Shown here: piece by piece, positions 53,071 to 61,538 of the stretch | Position numbering within the stretch: position 1 is the stretch's first letter | Layout of the letters: each line of letters starts with the position of its first letter | Assembly (NCBI RefSeq): GCF_021390475.1 | Contig: NZ_JAJUWS010000030.1 | Coordinates: 1 to 64,000, forward strand | Source of the DNA: Streptomyces sp. ST2-7A | Lineage (GTDB): Bacteria; Actinomycetota; Actinomycetes; Streptomycetales; Streptomycetaceae | Direction of reading: 5' to 3' | Length of the DNA: 64,000 nt | Position numbers and translations under genes: made by a program | The notes under the pieces: generated by a model | Database searches by the model: none | Seen by the model: the letters and a program-made list of their open reading frames with translations, nothing else | Told to the model about the DNA's origin: nothing

Positions 53071-54294
53071 TCAGGGGACGGGACCGGCGGGGCGTCCGCG
53101 CAGCAGGGTGTCGGCGGTGAGGGCGAGGGCCAGGACGAGGCCGGTGACGATGTAGCGGGTGGCGGTGTCCAGGTTGAGGAGGGTCAGGCCGTTGGAGATC
53201 GAGGTGAGGACGAGCACCCCGAGCAGGGCCGACCAAGCGCTGCCCCGCCCGCCGAAGAGGCTGGTGCCGCCGATCACGGCGGCGGCGATGGCGAAGAGGT
53301 AGGTCTCGGCGCCACCGGTGCCCTGGTTGGCGGCGGCGAGCCGGCCCGCCGCGAGGACGCCGCCGAGCGCGGCGAGCGTGGAGCCGGCGACGAAGCAGGA
53401 GATGGTGACGCGTCGCACGGCCACCCCCACCAGCAGCGCCGAGGCCCGATCGCCGCCGACCGCGCGCACCGAACGGCCCCAGCGGGTGCGGCGCAGCAGC
53501 ACGTCCGCCAGGACGACCAGGGCGACGAAGAGGACCACCGGGTAGCCGATGCCGCGGGCCGTCCCGAGGTAGCCGACGACGGCGGCGAGCAGCGCGGCGA
53601 GCCCGACGGTGCGCAGGACGAGGCCGAGCGTGCCCATCCGGGGCAGTCCGGCCCGGGCCCGCCGGATCCGCTCCGCCACCCGGAGTCCCGTGACCACGGC
53701 GACCGCCGTCGCGGCGGCTCCCCAGGCCACCGGCTCGGGGAGGAAACCCTGCTGGGCGAAGCGGACCAGGCCCGATTCGAAGGGCAGGTTGACCGAGCCG
53801 CGCGGTCCCAGCACGCGCAGTTGGATGCCGGTGAGGACGAGCAGGCCGGCGAGGGTGAGGACGAAGCCGGGCAGTCCGAGCCGGGTGGTGAGCAGGCCGT
53901 AGCCGAGCCCGGTGACGACGCCCACCGCCAGCGCGAGGAGGAGACCTGCGAGCAGCGGCCACTCCAACAGCACGGTGGTCACGACGACGACGGCCGCGGC
54001 GATCCCGCTGACCGCGCCGACCGAGAGGTCGATCTGTCCGACCATCAGCACCAGGACCACGCCGAGCGCGATCACCCCGGTGGGGGCGCTCTGCAGGGTC
54101 AGGCTCACGAGGTTCTCGGCGGACAGGAAGGCGGGGTTGAGGACGCCGAAGACCGTCCACACCAGCAGGAGCGCGCCGATGACCGGCAGCAGGCCGGTGT
54201 CACCGCCGGACGGTGGGTTCAGCCACCGAACCCGGGGGGTGTCGGTGCCGGCCGAGAAGGGGCGCAGGAAGGGGGGCGCGGGGGTGGGACTCAT
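53071..54294 (-). CDS. xylH: Xylose-type ABC transporter permease
   Basis: A 407-aa CUT2 permease of the RbsC/XylH type with about ten to twelve hydrophobic segments. MVGQIDLSVGAVSG and AAAVIGGTSLFGGRGSAW are the family signatures. ATG 54294 overlaps the ATPase stop by 4 nt. Longer than RbsC (about 320), as XylH usually is. Last gene of the ROK-xylFGH operon. Confidence 0.87.
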   Translation of the reverse strand: MSPTPAPPFLRPFSAGTDTPRVRWLNPPSGGDTGLLPVIGALLLVWTVFGVLNPAFLSAENLVSLTLQSAPTGVIALGVVLVLMVGQIDLSVGAVSGIAAAVVVVTTVLLEWPLLAGLLLALAVGVVTGLGYGLLTTRLGLPGFVLTLAGLLVLTGIQLRVLGPRGSVNLPFESGLVRFAQQGFLPEPVAWGAAATAVAVVTGLRVAERIRRARAGLPRMGTLGLVLRTVGLAALLAAVVGYLGTARGIGYPVVLFVALVVLADVLLRRTRWGRSVRAVGGDRASALLVGVAVRRVTISCFVAGSTLAALGGVLAAGRLAAANQGTGGAETYLFAIAAAVIGGTSLFGGRGSAWSALLGVLVLTSISNGLTLLNLDTATRYIVTGLVLALALTADTLLRGRPAGPVP

Positions 54295-55049
54295 CGGTGC
54301 TTCCTGCCACTGGGTCGGCTGGCCCCGGTCATGGCGGCGAGCAGGTCCTCGTACCCGGTGTCGGCGGCGTCCAGTTCGCCGCCGAACCGGCCCAGTCTCA
54401 GCACGACGAAGCGGTCGGCGACGGCCTGCAGGTCGGCGGCCTGGTGGCTGATGAGGACGACGGCGTGGCCGCGTTCGCGCAACCGTTCGACGAGGTTGAG
54501 GACCTCGGCGGTCTGTCGGACACCGAGGGCGGCGGTGGGCTCGTCGAGGACCACGACGCGGGGCGAGCCGAGGAGCGCCCGGGCGACGGCGACGATCTGC
54601 CGCTGTCCGCCGGAGAGTTCCCGCACCGGGACCCGGAGCGAGGGAACGCTCGTGGCGAGCTGACCGAGGAGGTCCCACGCCTCGCGTTCCATGGCGACCT
54701 CGTCGAGGAGGCCGGCCCGGGTGGGCTCGTGGGCGAGGAAGAGGTTCTCGACCACGTCGAGGTTGTCGCACAGGGCGAGGTTCTGGAAGACGGCGGCGAT
54801 GCCCAGTCGGCGGGCCTCGGCCGGGGAGCCGAGGACGACGGGCCGGCCGTCGACGAGGATCCGCCCGGCATCGGGCCGGTACACGCCGGCGATGATCCCC
54901 GCGAGGGTGGACTTGCCGGCCGCGTTGTCGCCGATGACGCCGAGCACCTCGCGGGGCCGGACGTCGAGGTCGATGTCGCGCAGGGCGCGGACGCCCCCGA
55001 AGTTCTTCGAGACCCCCCGCAGGGAGAGGAAGGGCGCGGGCGTGCTCAC
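54291..55049 (-). CDS. xylG: Xylose-type ABC transporter ATP-binding protein
   Basis: A 252-aa ATPase with one nucleotide-binding domain, in contrast to the double-domain XylG of E. coli. Walker A is GDNAAGKST, signature LSGGQRQIV, Walker B VVVLDEPTAALG. The second Ala in Walker A replaces the usual Gly but leaves G-x4-GK[ST] intact. The GTG overlaps the xylF stop by 4 nt. Confidence 0.87.
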   Translation of the reverse strand: MSTPAPFLSLRGVSKNFGGVRALRDIDLDVRPREVLGVIGDNAAGKSTLAGIIAGVYRPDAGRILVDGRPVVLGSPAEARRLGIAAVFQNLALCDNLDVVENLFLAHEPTRAGLLDEVAMEREAWDLLGQLATSVPSLRVPVRELSGGQRQIVAVARALLGSPRVVVLDEPTAALGVRQTAEVLNLVERLRERGHAVVLISHQAADLQAVADRFVVLRLGRFGGELDAADTGYEDLLAAMTGASRPSGRKHR

Positions 55050-56179
55050 GGCACCTCCTCCAGCAGGCCGACCCGCAGGCACGCCGTCTCGTAGGAGGAG
55101 GTGCAGATGGCGTCCACCGAGTGGACGCCGCCGTCCACCAGGACGCGCCGCACGTCCTCGACCCCGACGGCACGGGGGGCGAGCAGCAGGCTGGGCACGC
55201 CCTCGATGACGGCGGCGGTGCGCGGGGACTCGCCGCGCAGCAGGCGCACCGCCAGTTCGGCGGCGGTGCGGGCCTGTTCGGCGGTCGCCTTGTGCACGGT
55301 CATGTACTGGTCGCCGGAGATGATGCGCTGCGCGGCGGCGAGTTCGCCGTCCTGCCCGGTGACGGGCGGCACCGGGTCGAGGCCGGCGGCCTTCATCGCG
55401 GCGATGGCGCCACCCGCGATGCCGTCGTTGGCGGCGTTGACGCCGTCCACCCGGTCGCCGAACTGGGTGAGCTGCCCCTCGACCCAGTCGGTGGCCCGGT
55501 CCGGGCTCCAGTCGGGGGTGTCGTACTCGGCGAGCACCTCGATGTCCTCTCCCTCGAGCGCGCGGTGGACACCGGCGGCGAGCTCCGCGGAGTTGGGATC
55601 GGTCGGTGAACCGTGGACGAGGAGGACGCCGGGTGGGCGTCCGTCCGGGCGTGGTCCCCGCTCCCGCACCGCGGCCACCAGGGCGGTTCCCTGGAGGTAT
55701 CCGATGAGCTCGCTGTCGAACGAGACGTAGTAGTCGATGTCGGCGTCCGCGATGAAGCGATCGTAGGCGATGACGGATACGTCGTGACGTGCGGCTTCCC
55801 GGACGATGGCGGCGGCGGCGACGGTGTCGACGGCGTCCAGGACGAGCACGTCGGCGCCGCGGGCGAGCATCGCCTCGGCCTGTTCCTGCTGCCGCGCCGC
55901 GTCCTGGTCGGCGTTGGCGTAGTACACCCGGCAGGTGGGGCAGCGGCGTTCGACGACACCGAAGAAGGCGGTCCGGTCGGAGGTCTCGTAGCGGGCGGTC
56001 TTGGCGTCGGGGAGCAGCAGGGCGATGGTGCCCTCGGAGGGTTCACCGGGGGGTGGTCCGGCGATGCCGGGGGTGCCGGGCGCGCAGGCCGCGAGAAGGG
56101 TCACGAGCAGCGCGGCGAGCGCGGCGGGGACCCGTCGGCGGGTCGGGCCCGGGGTGCGGGGCGCGCGGCCGGTGGTCAC
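55046..56179 (-). CDS. xylF: Xylose-type ABC transporter substrate-binding lipoprotein
   Basis: A 377-aa periplasmic-binding-type lipoprotein with lipobox LLAAC near residues 28-32. The body fits the RbsB/XylF fold: IALLLPDAKTARYETSDR, QAEAMLARGADVLVLDAVD, IAYDRFI, NAANDGIAGGAI and VTGQDGE. The last two motifs line the sugar pocket. The GTG overlaps the ROK stop by 4 nt. Xylose is inferred from operon order and family. Confidence 0.87.
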   Translation of the reverse strand: MTTGRAPRTPGPTRRRVPAALAALLVTLLAACAPGTPGIAGPPPGEPSEGTIALLLPDAKTARYETSDRTAFFGVVERRCPTCRVYYANADQDAARQQEQAEAMLARGADVLVLDAVDTVAAAAIVREAARHDVSVIAYDRFIADADIDYYVSFDSELIGYLQGTALVAAVRERGPRPDGRPPGVLLVHGSPTDPNSAELAAGVHRALEGEDIEVLAEYDTPDWSPDRATDWVEGQLTQFGDRVDGVNAANDGIAGGAIAAMKAAGLDPVPPVTGQDGELAAAQRIISGDQYMTVHKATAEQARTAAELAVRLLRGESPRTAAVIEGVPSLLLAPRAVGVEDVRRVLVDGGVHSVDAICTSSYETACLRVGLLEEVP

Positions 56180-57372
56180 GGCCCGACCCCCAGCGCGCCG
56201 CCGACGCCCGCGCCGACGCCGGCGGTGTCGAGGGCGACGGCCAGCGCCCCGCGCACCTCGGCCGCGGCGCCGAGGGCGGCGGCGGCCACGCCGGGCGGGC
56301 CGGCGGGGCTGGGCATGGTCCGCTGCTCGATGACGGCGCGCATCGGGTCGAGGAGCAGGTCACCGGCCTCGGCGAGTCGCCCGCCCACCACGATGATCCC
56401 GGGGTCGATGAGGTTGCAGATGTTGGCGGCGGCCACCCCGAGGTGGCGGCCGGTGTCGGCCAACACGCGGCGGCAGCCGGGGTCGCCCTCGGCCGCCCGG
56501 CCGATGAGGTCCCCCAGGGTGAGATTGCCGTGACTGCCGGCCAGCATGCCGAGCAGGGCGGGGGCGCCGACGAAGGTCTCCAGGCAGCCGCGGTTGCCGC
56601 AGCGGCAGATCGGGCCGCGCTCGTCGATCGTCACGTGCCCTATCTCACCCGCGCCGCCGGCGCGGCCGTGGACGAGTTGCCCGCCGAGGACCAGGCCCCC
56701 GCCCACGCCGTGGGAGACCCGCAGGTAGACGACGGGGTCGTGGCCGACGGCGGCGCCGAAGCGGGTCTCGGCGAGGGCGCCGAGGTTGGCGTCGTTGTCG
56801 ACGACCACCGGCACGTCCAGCTCCTCGCCGAGCAGTTCCGGCAGGGGCACCCCGTCCCACCCGCGCATCATGCCGACGGTGGTGATGCCGCCGGTGCGGC
56901 GGTCGACCGGGGCGGGGAGGCACACGCCCATGGCGAGGAGTTCCTCGGGGCCGGCGTCGACCGACTCGACCATCTCCGTGACCAGGAGCGCGGCGCGGCG
57001 CAGCCCGACGTCGGCGCGGTGGTCGGGGGCCAGGGGCATCCGCTGGTCCGCGAGGACCCGCAGGGAGGCGTCGGCGAGGGCGACGCGCAGCGAGCGGTTA
57101 CCGAAGTGCACCCCGGCCACCAGGCCGAGGTTGCGGGCGAGGCTGACCTGCAGGGCCCGTCTGCCACTGCGGGTGGAGGGGGAGGTGTGCAGGACACCGG
57201 CCGCGGCCAGCTCCTTGACGATGTTGGACACCGTGGCCGGGGACAGCCCGGTGACGCCGGCCAGCTCGATCTGCGTGAGCGCGCCACGCCGCTGGACGGC
57301 CTCCACGATCCGGGCTCGATTGGCCTCACGGAGTGAAGTCTGCGAACCCGGTGTCACCCGGTCAGTGCGCAC
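56176..57372 (-). CDS. ROK-family transcriptional regulator (Rok7B7-like)
   Basis: A 398-aa repressor. The N-terminal winged HTH (about 14-75) contains TQIELAGVTGLSPATVSNIV. The ROK sugar-binding fold follows with DNDANLGALAE, GAGEIGHVT and the zinc motif CRCGNRGCLET. The GTG at 57372 lies 7 nt behind a TATCCT hexamer, so a leaderless mRNA is likely. The next GTG (57357) is an alternative. The order ROK-xylF-xylG-xylH and the divergent CUT1 genes match the rok7B7 region of S. coelicolor, whose product affects xylose transport and carbon control. Confidence 0.87.
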   Translation of the reverse strand: MRTDRVTPGSQTSLREANRARIVEAVQRRGALTQIELAGVTGLSPATVSNIVKELAAAGVLHTSPSTRSGRRALQVSLARNLGLVAGVHFGNRSLRVALADASLRVLADQRMPLAPDHRADVGLRRAALLVTEMVESVDAGPEELLAMGVCLPAPVDRRTGGITTVGMMRGWDGVPLPELLGEELDVPVVVDNDANLGALAETRFGAAVGHDPVVYLRVSHGVGGGLVLGGQLVHGRAGGAGEIGHVTIDERGPICRCGNRGCLETFVGAPALLGMLAGSHGNLTLGDLIGRAAEGDPGCRRVLADTGRHLGVAAANICNLIDPGIIVVGGRLAEAGDLLLDPMRAVIEQRTMPSPAGPPGVAAAALGAAAEVRGALAVALDTAGVGAGVGGALGVGP

Positions 57373-57379
57373 GGCGGTC

Positions 57380-57385
57380 AGGATA
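57380..57385 (-). promoter_or_regulatory. -10 hexamer TATCCT of the ROK-xylFGH operon
   Basis: On the minus strand TATCCT ends 7 nt before GTG 57372, with no ribosome-binding site between. That is the pattern of a leaderless promoter. Confidence 0.5.
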
Positions 57386-57431
57386 CCCCCCGCCCCGGCG
57401 CGCCCCCCGAAGCCGAATCCCGATGAATACC

Positions 57432-57442
57432 CATGAATCATG
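57432..57442. promoter_or_regulatory. Palindrome CATGAATCATG between the divergent sugar operons
   Basis: A perfect 11-bp palindrome within an AT-richer patch that also has a second ATGAAT upstream (ATGAATA, ATGAATC). It lies 60 nt upstream of the ROK gene start, a suitable place for an autoregulatory operator. Confidence 0.45.
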
Positions 57443-57587
57443 ACAAACCAGCGGGGCGTTTCGACACGTCTCCGGCGGTTTCCCGCCGGGTTCCCGGCCG
57501 GTCCCCGGCGGCGGCGGACGGGATCCTCCGGGGCCCCGCCCCCTCTTGAGTACACGACTCGACCTCGGGACACGATTCGGCAGCGCT

Positions 57588-57614
57588 TTGAATTTACTTC
57601 TTGACTTCAACAAG
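57588..57614. promoter_or_regulatory. ROK-type operator candidate before the CUT1 operon
   Basis: TTGAA (57588-57592) and TTCAA (57606-57610) form an inverted repeat around TTTACTTCTTGAC. The block also contains TTGACTTCAA and CTTG...CAAG. AT-rich dyads of this type are bound by ROK regulators. It lies 109-135 nt before the binding-protein gene. Confidence 0.5.
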
Positions 57615-57722
57615 GGGCGGGCCTTTGATGGGCCCCGGACCACGGGGGACGCACCCGGTGGCCGGCCGACGGCAACGCTCCCCCGCCCGTCGGCCCCCGG
57701 TACGGCAACGAAGGCGTAGGGA

Positions 57723-59021
57723 ATGCACATGCGTGGCAAGCACGGAACCAGAATGGCGGTGGCCGGTGCCGTCATCGCCGGCCTCACCCTCTCCGCGTGC
57801 GGCGGCTCGGACGACGGCGGCGACTCCGGCTCGGGCGACGGTGAGGGCTCCGGCTCCAGCGTCGAGGTCTTCACCTGGTGGGCGGCCGGCTCCGAGAAGG
57901 CCGGCCTGGACGCCCTGGTCGGCGTCTTCAACGAGCAGCACCCGGACATCGAGTTCGTCAACGGCGCCGTCGCCGGTGGCGCCGGTTCCGCGGCGAAGGA
58001 CCTGCTGCAGTCCCGCCTCCAGGCGGGCGACCCGCCGGACACCTTCCAGGCCCACGCGGGCCTGGAGCTGCTCGACTACATCAACGCCGGCCAGCTCCAG
58101 AGCGTCTCGGCCCTCTACAACGACTTCGAGCTCCGCGACGCCTTCCCGCCCGACCTGGTCGACCTGCTCACCCACGAGGGGAACATCTACTCGATCCCCG
58201 CCAACATCCACCGGGCCAACGTGGTGTGGGCCAACCCCACCGTGCTCGAGGAGAACGGGATCGACCCGGAGAGGGAGTACGCCTCGCTGGACGAGTGGTT
58301 CGAGGACCTCGACACCCTCCAGGAGGCGGGCGTCACCCCGCTGTCCGTCGCCACCGCGTGGACCCAGGTGCACCTGCTGGAGACGATCCTGCTGGCCGAC
58401 CTCGGCGCCGACGCCTACACCGGCCTGTGGAACGGCTCCACCGACTGGGAGAGCGCCGAGGTCACCGGGGCCCTGGAGAGCTTCGAGCAGGCCATCGGCT
58501 ACACCAACAACGACCGTGACGGTCTGGACTGGCCCGAGGCCACCCAGATGGTCATCGACGGCAACGCCGCCTTCAACGTGATGGGCGACTGGGCGGTCGC
58601 GGCCTTCGAGGAGCAGGGCAAGGCCCTGGGCGGCGACTTCACCGCCTTCCCGGTCCCCGGCACCGACGGCGTCTTCGACTTCCTCGCCGACTCCTTCACC
58701 CTGCCGGTGGACGCCCCGAACGAGGACGGCGCGAAGGCCTGGCTGCAGACCGCCGGCTCGCTGGAGGGCCAGACCGCCTTCAACAAGGCGAAGGGCTCCA
58801 TCCCGGCCCGCACCGACGCCGACCCGTCGGAGTTCTCCGAGTACCAGCAGACGGCCATCGAGTCGTTCGGCCAGGACACCATCGTCTCCTCCCTGGCGCA
58901 CGGTTCGGCGACCCCGGTCTCCGTGCTGAACGCGATCTCGGACGCCACCAGCAAGTTCACCTCCGGCGCCTCCGACGTCGCGACCTTCCAGTCCGAACTC
59001 GCCGCCGCGAACGCCGGCTGA
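57723..59021 (+). CDS. Sugar ABC transporter substrate-binding lipoprotein (CUT1, glucose/mannose type)
   Basis: A 432-aa family 1 solute-binding lipoprotein. Lipobox LSAC gives Cys26, followed by a Gly/Ser/Asp linker. VEVFTWWAAGSEKAGLDAL, PANIHRANVVWAN and VMGDWAVAAF resemble the glucose/mannose-binding proteins of this class. AGGGA precedes ATG 57723. A second ATG two codons on is possible. It belongs to the operon divergent from the ROK regulator. Confidence 0.87.
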   Translation: MHMRGKHGTRMAVAGAVIAGLTLSACGGSDDGGDSGSGDGEGSGSSVEVFTWWAAGSEKAGLDALVGVFNEQHPDIEFVNGAVAGGAGSAAKDLLQSRLQAGDPPDTFQAHAGLELLDYINAGQLQSVSALYNDFELRDAFPPDLVDLLTHEGNIYSIPANIHRANVVWANPTVLEENGIDPEREYASLDEWFEDLDTLQEAGVTPLSVATAWTQVHLLETILLADLGADAYTGLWNGSTDWESAEVTGALESFEQAIGYTNNDRDGLDWPEATQMVIDGNAAFNVMGDWAVAAFEEQGKALGGDFTAFPVPGTDGVFDFLADSFTLPVDAPNEDGAKAWLQTAGSLEGQTAFNKAKGSIPARTDADPSEFSEYQQTAIESFGQDTIVSSLAHGSATPVSVLNAISDATSKFTSGASDVATFQSELAAANAG

Positions 59022-59035
59022 TCCAGCCCGCGAGC

Positions 59036-59075
59036 CCCCGGGGCCGGTCCGCCGCACCGCGGACCGGCCCCGGGG
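59036..59075 (+). terminator. Hairpin 1 between binding protein and permeases
   Basis: Perfect 17-bp arms (59036-59052, 59059-59075) begin 14 nt after the binding-protein stop. It probably attenuates transcription into the permease genes. Confidence 0.75.
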
Positions 59076-59094
59076 CCGGATCGTGACGCGGTCC

Positions 59095-59123
59095 GTCGCC
59101 GGAGGAGGCCCTCCTCCGGCGAC
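59095..59123 (+). terminator. Hairpin 2 between binding protein and permeases
   Basis: Perfect 14-bp arms (59095-59108, 59110-59123) around a single base, enclosed by GACGCG...CGCGTC (59085-59133), end just before the GGGAG site of the permease gene. It may fold over or protect the permease leader. Confidence 0.65.
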
Positions 59124-59152
59124 GCGCCGCGTCACCCCCAGGGAGAACATCG

Positions 59153-60055
59153 ATGACCAGAACCCTCAAACGGGTCGGGGCGCCACTGCTGTTGCTCGCC
59201 CCTTCGCTGATCCTCGTGGGCGTCTTCGTCTACGGGTTGATCGCCGTGAACTTCGGAACGTCGCTGACCGATGTCCACACGGCGGGCCAGGCCACCGGAC
59301 AGCAGCCCTCGGAGACCGTGTGGTTCGAGAACTACGCGGCCCTGCTGACCAGCGAGGCATTCCAACACTCGCTGAAGAACCTGCTGCTGTACACCGTGGT
59401 CTTCCTCGTCGGCACCATGCTCATGGGCTTCCTGTGGGCCTGGCTGCTGGAGCGACCGCTCAAGGGCGAGGGCATCTTCCGTTCGATCTACCTCTTCCCG
59501 ATGGCGGTCTCCTTCATCGCCTCGGGTGTGGTGTGGCGGTGGCTGCTCAACTCCAACCAGGGTGAGGCCGCCACCGGCCTCAACCGCCTCTTCCAGATGG
59601 TGGGCCTGGACTTCCTCCAGAACAACTGGTGGAACAACGTCTCCTACGGCATCATCGCCATCGCGATCCCGGCGATCTGGCAGCTGTCCGGTTACGTGAT
59701 GGCGCTCTTCCTCGCCGGCTTCCGGGGCATCCCCGAGGAGCTGCGGGAGGCCGCCCGGGTGGACGGCTCCACCACCTGGCAGCTCTACCGGTACGTGCTG
59801 TTCCCGCAGTTGTCCCCGGTCGCGCTCTCCGCGCTCGTCATCATCGGCCACATGTCGTTGAAGTCCTTCGACCTGATCATGTCGATCTCGAAGCCGGCGA
59901 ACTACCAGACCAAGGTCCCCGCGGTGGACATGTACGTGTTCAAGTCGAGCTTCGACTACGCGAACGCCGCCGCCGTGGGCATGATCCTGCTGGTCGTCGT
60001 GGCCGTGGTGGTCGTTCCCTATCTCGTCCGGACGCACCACAAGGAGAACCGATGA
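59153..60055 (+). CDS. Sugar ABC transporter permease 1 (CUT1)
   Basis: A 300-aa MalF-type permease with six membrane helices and EAA loop REAARVDGSTTWQLY...FPQLSP. GGGAG lies before ATG 59153. Separated from the binding-protein gene by two hairpins and from permease 2 by an ATGA overlap. Confidence 0.88.
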   Translation: MTRTLKRVGAPLLLLAPSLILVGVFVYGLIAVNFGTSLTDVHTAGQATGQQPSETVWFENYAALLTSEAFQHSLKNLLLYTVVFLVGTMLMGFLWAWLLERPLKGEGIFRSIYLFPMAVSFIASGVVWRWLLNSNQGEAATGLNRLFQMVGLDFLQNNWWNNVSYGIIAIAIPAIWQLSGYVMALFLAGFRGIPEELREAARVDGSTTWQLYRYVLFPQLSPVALSALVIIGHMSLKSFDLIMSISKPANYQTKVPAVDMYVFKSSFDYANAAAVGMILLVVVAVVVVPYLVRTHHKENR

Positions 60056-60957
60056 CCGCGACCACCACGCCGGCGGTCCCGCCGCGGGACCTCGCGGGCG
60101 TCCCGAACGAACCGGAGCGCGTCCCGCGCCGCAAGAACCCCTTCGGCCTGGCCCGCACCCTGCGCTACGCGGCCCTGCTGTTCTTCCTGGCCGTGGTCCT
60201 GGTGCCCGTCTACGTGCTGTTGGTGACGAGCTTCAAGGGATCGGGGGACGCCTCCCCGGCGCGTGCCTGGGCGCTGCCCACCGAGTGGACGCTCGACAAC
60301 TGGACCGCCGCCTGGGACGCGCTCGCCCCCTCCATCTGGCGCACCCTGCAGATGGTGGTGCCCTCGGCCGTCCTCGCCGCGCTGCTCGGCTCGATCAACG
60401 GCTTCGTGCTCTCCCGCTGGACCTTCCGGGGCGCCAACCTGGTGTTCACCCTGATCCTGTTCGGGATGTTCATCCCCTACCAGGCCGTGATCATCCCGCT
60501 GAACCAGCTGGTCCTGGACCTCGGACTGCCCAGCGGCGTCCCCACGCTGATCCTGCTGCACGTGGTCTTCGGCATCCCGATCACCACACTGATCTTCCGC
60601 AACTACTACCAGACCGTGCCGCACGAGCTGGTCGAGGCGGCCCGGGTGGACGGCGCCGGCATGCTGCGCACCTACGCGTCGGTGATCCTGCCGATCTCGC
60701 TGCCCGGCTTCGTCGTCGTGCTGATCTGGCAGTTCACCTCGGCGTGGAACGACTTCCTGTTCGCGGTGTTCTTCTCCTCCTACAACAACGGGCCGGTCAC
60801 CCTCGCGCTGAACAACCTCGCCAACGGCGCCCTGTTGCAGAACTACGGCGTCTCCATGGCGGGCGCGCTCTTCGCCTCGCTGCCGACCCTGGTGGTCTAC
60901 ATCGTGCTCGGCAAGTACTTCATCGGCGGGCTGATGTCCGGCTCAGTGAAGAGCTGA
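60052..60957 (+). CDS. Sugar ABC transporter permease 2 (CUT1)
   Basis: A 301-aa MalG-type permease with EAA loop VEAARVDGAGMLRTY...LPISLP and C-terminus FIGGLMSGSVKS. Translated from the ATGA overlap with permease 1. No ATPase gene follows, so a shared MsiK-type ATPase is expected. Confidence 0.88.
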   Translation: MTATTTPAVPPRDLAGVPNEPERVPRRKNPFGLARTLRYAALLFFLAVVLVPVYVLLVTSFKGSGDASPARAWALPTEWTLDNWTAAWDALAPSIWRTLQMVVPSAVLAALLGSINGFVLSRWTFRGANLVFTLILFGMFIPYQAVIIPLNQLVLDLGLPSGVPTLILLHVVFGIPITTLIFRNYYQTVPHELVEAARVDGAGMLRTYASVILPISLPGFVVVLIWQFTSAWNDFLFAVFFSSYNNGPVTLALNNLANGALLQNYGVSMAGALFASLPTLVVYIVLGKYFIGGLMSGSVKS

Positions 60958-60996
60958 CCGACACCGACCCGCCCGGTGGGGCCGGAAGAAACGGGG

Positions 60997-61031
60997 CGGG
61001 CCCCCGCGCGACGAGAGCGCGCGGGGGCCCG
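60997..61031 (+). terminator. Terminator of the CUT1 operon
   Basis: Perfect 14-bp arms (60997-61010, 61018-61031) with a 7-nt loop, 40 nt after the last permease. Confidence 0.8.
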
Positions 61032-61538
61032 TCCGCGTTCCCCGCCCGGCCGGGCGGCCGGGGTACGGGATTCGGACATCGGTGGTAATCCCTCGGTGGG
61101 CAGCCCACCTGTCGATGGCATCGGCCACGGCCGTGAGCCTTGTCCCGGAGGATCTGCGCGGAGCCCGGACACGACTCATCCGGGTATAAACGGACACGAG
61201 GGTGTCAATCGCCCTCGAATCGGTGTTCCTCCGGACCGGGCATCCGGCCACCCGGCCCTCGTGCGGATGCCCCGGGAGACCGCCGGGCGATCGGAGGAGA
61301 TCCCGGCGTGAACCCGGGGCTCTCCACACGGAGGAACCCCGGTCCGCGCCCGGCGGTTCCGCAGGACCCGAGCGATCAGCAGACAGACCGATTCCGCGTC
61401 GGACAGCCGCCGCGGACGTCCCGGCCGGGGACCGTCCACCGGGACGCGCGGGCCCCCCGCAGCGCGGTAGGCAGGGACCGCTCATCCCCGGATAACAAGG
61501 GCCTTCATCCGGGCGGACGGGCGGACCATGATCGAGTC
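61032..61538. other. Intergenic stretch with no recognisable gene
   Basis: About 500 bp between the operon terminator and the SDR gene. In-frame extensions of the SDR run through it without family features. CATGAT (61527-61532) lies 6 nt before the SDR start and may be a -10. Confidence 0.4.
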
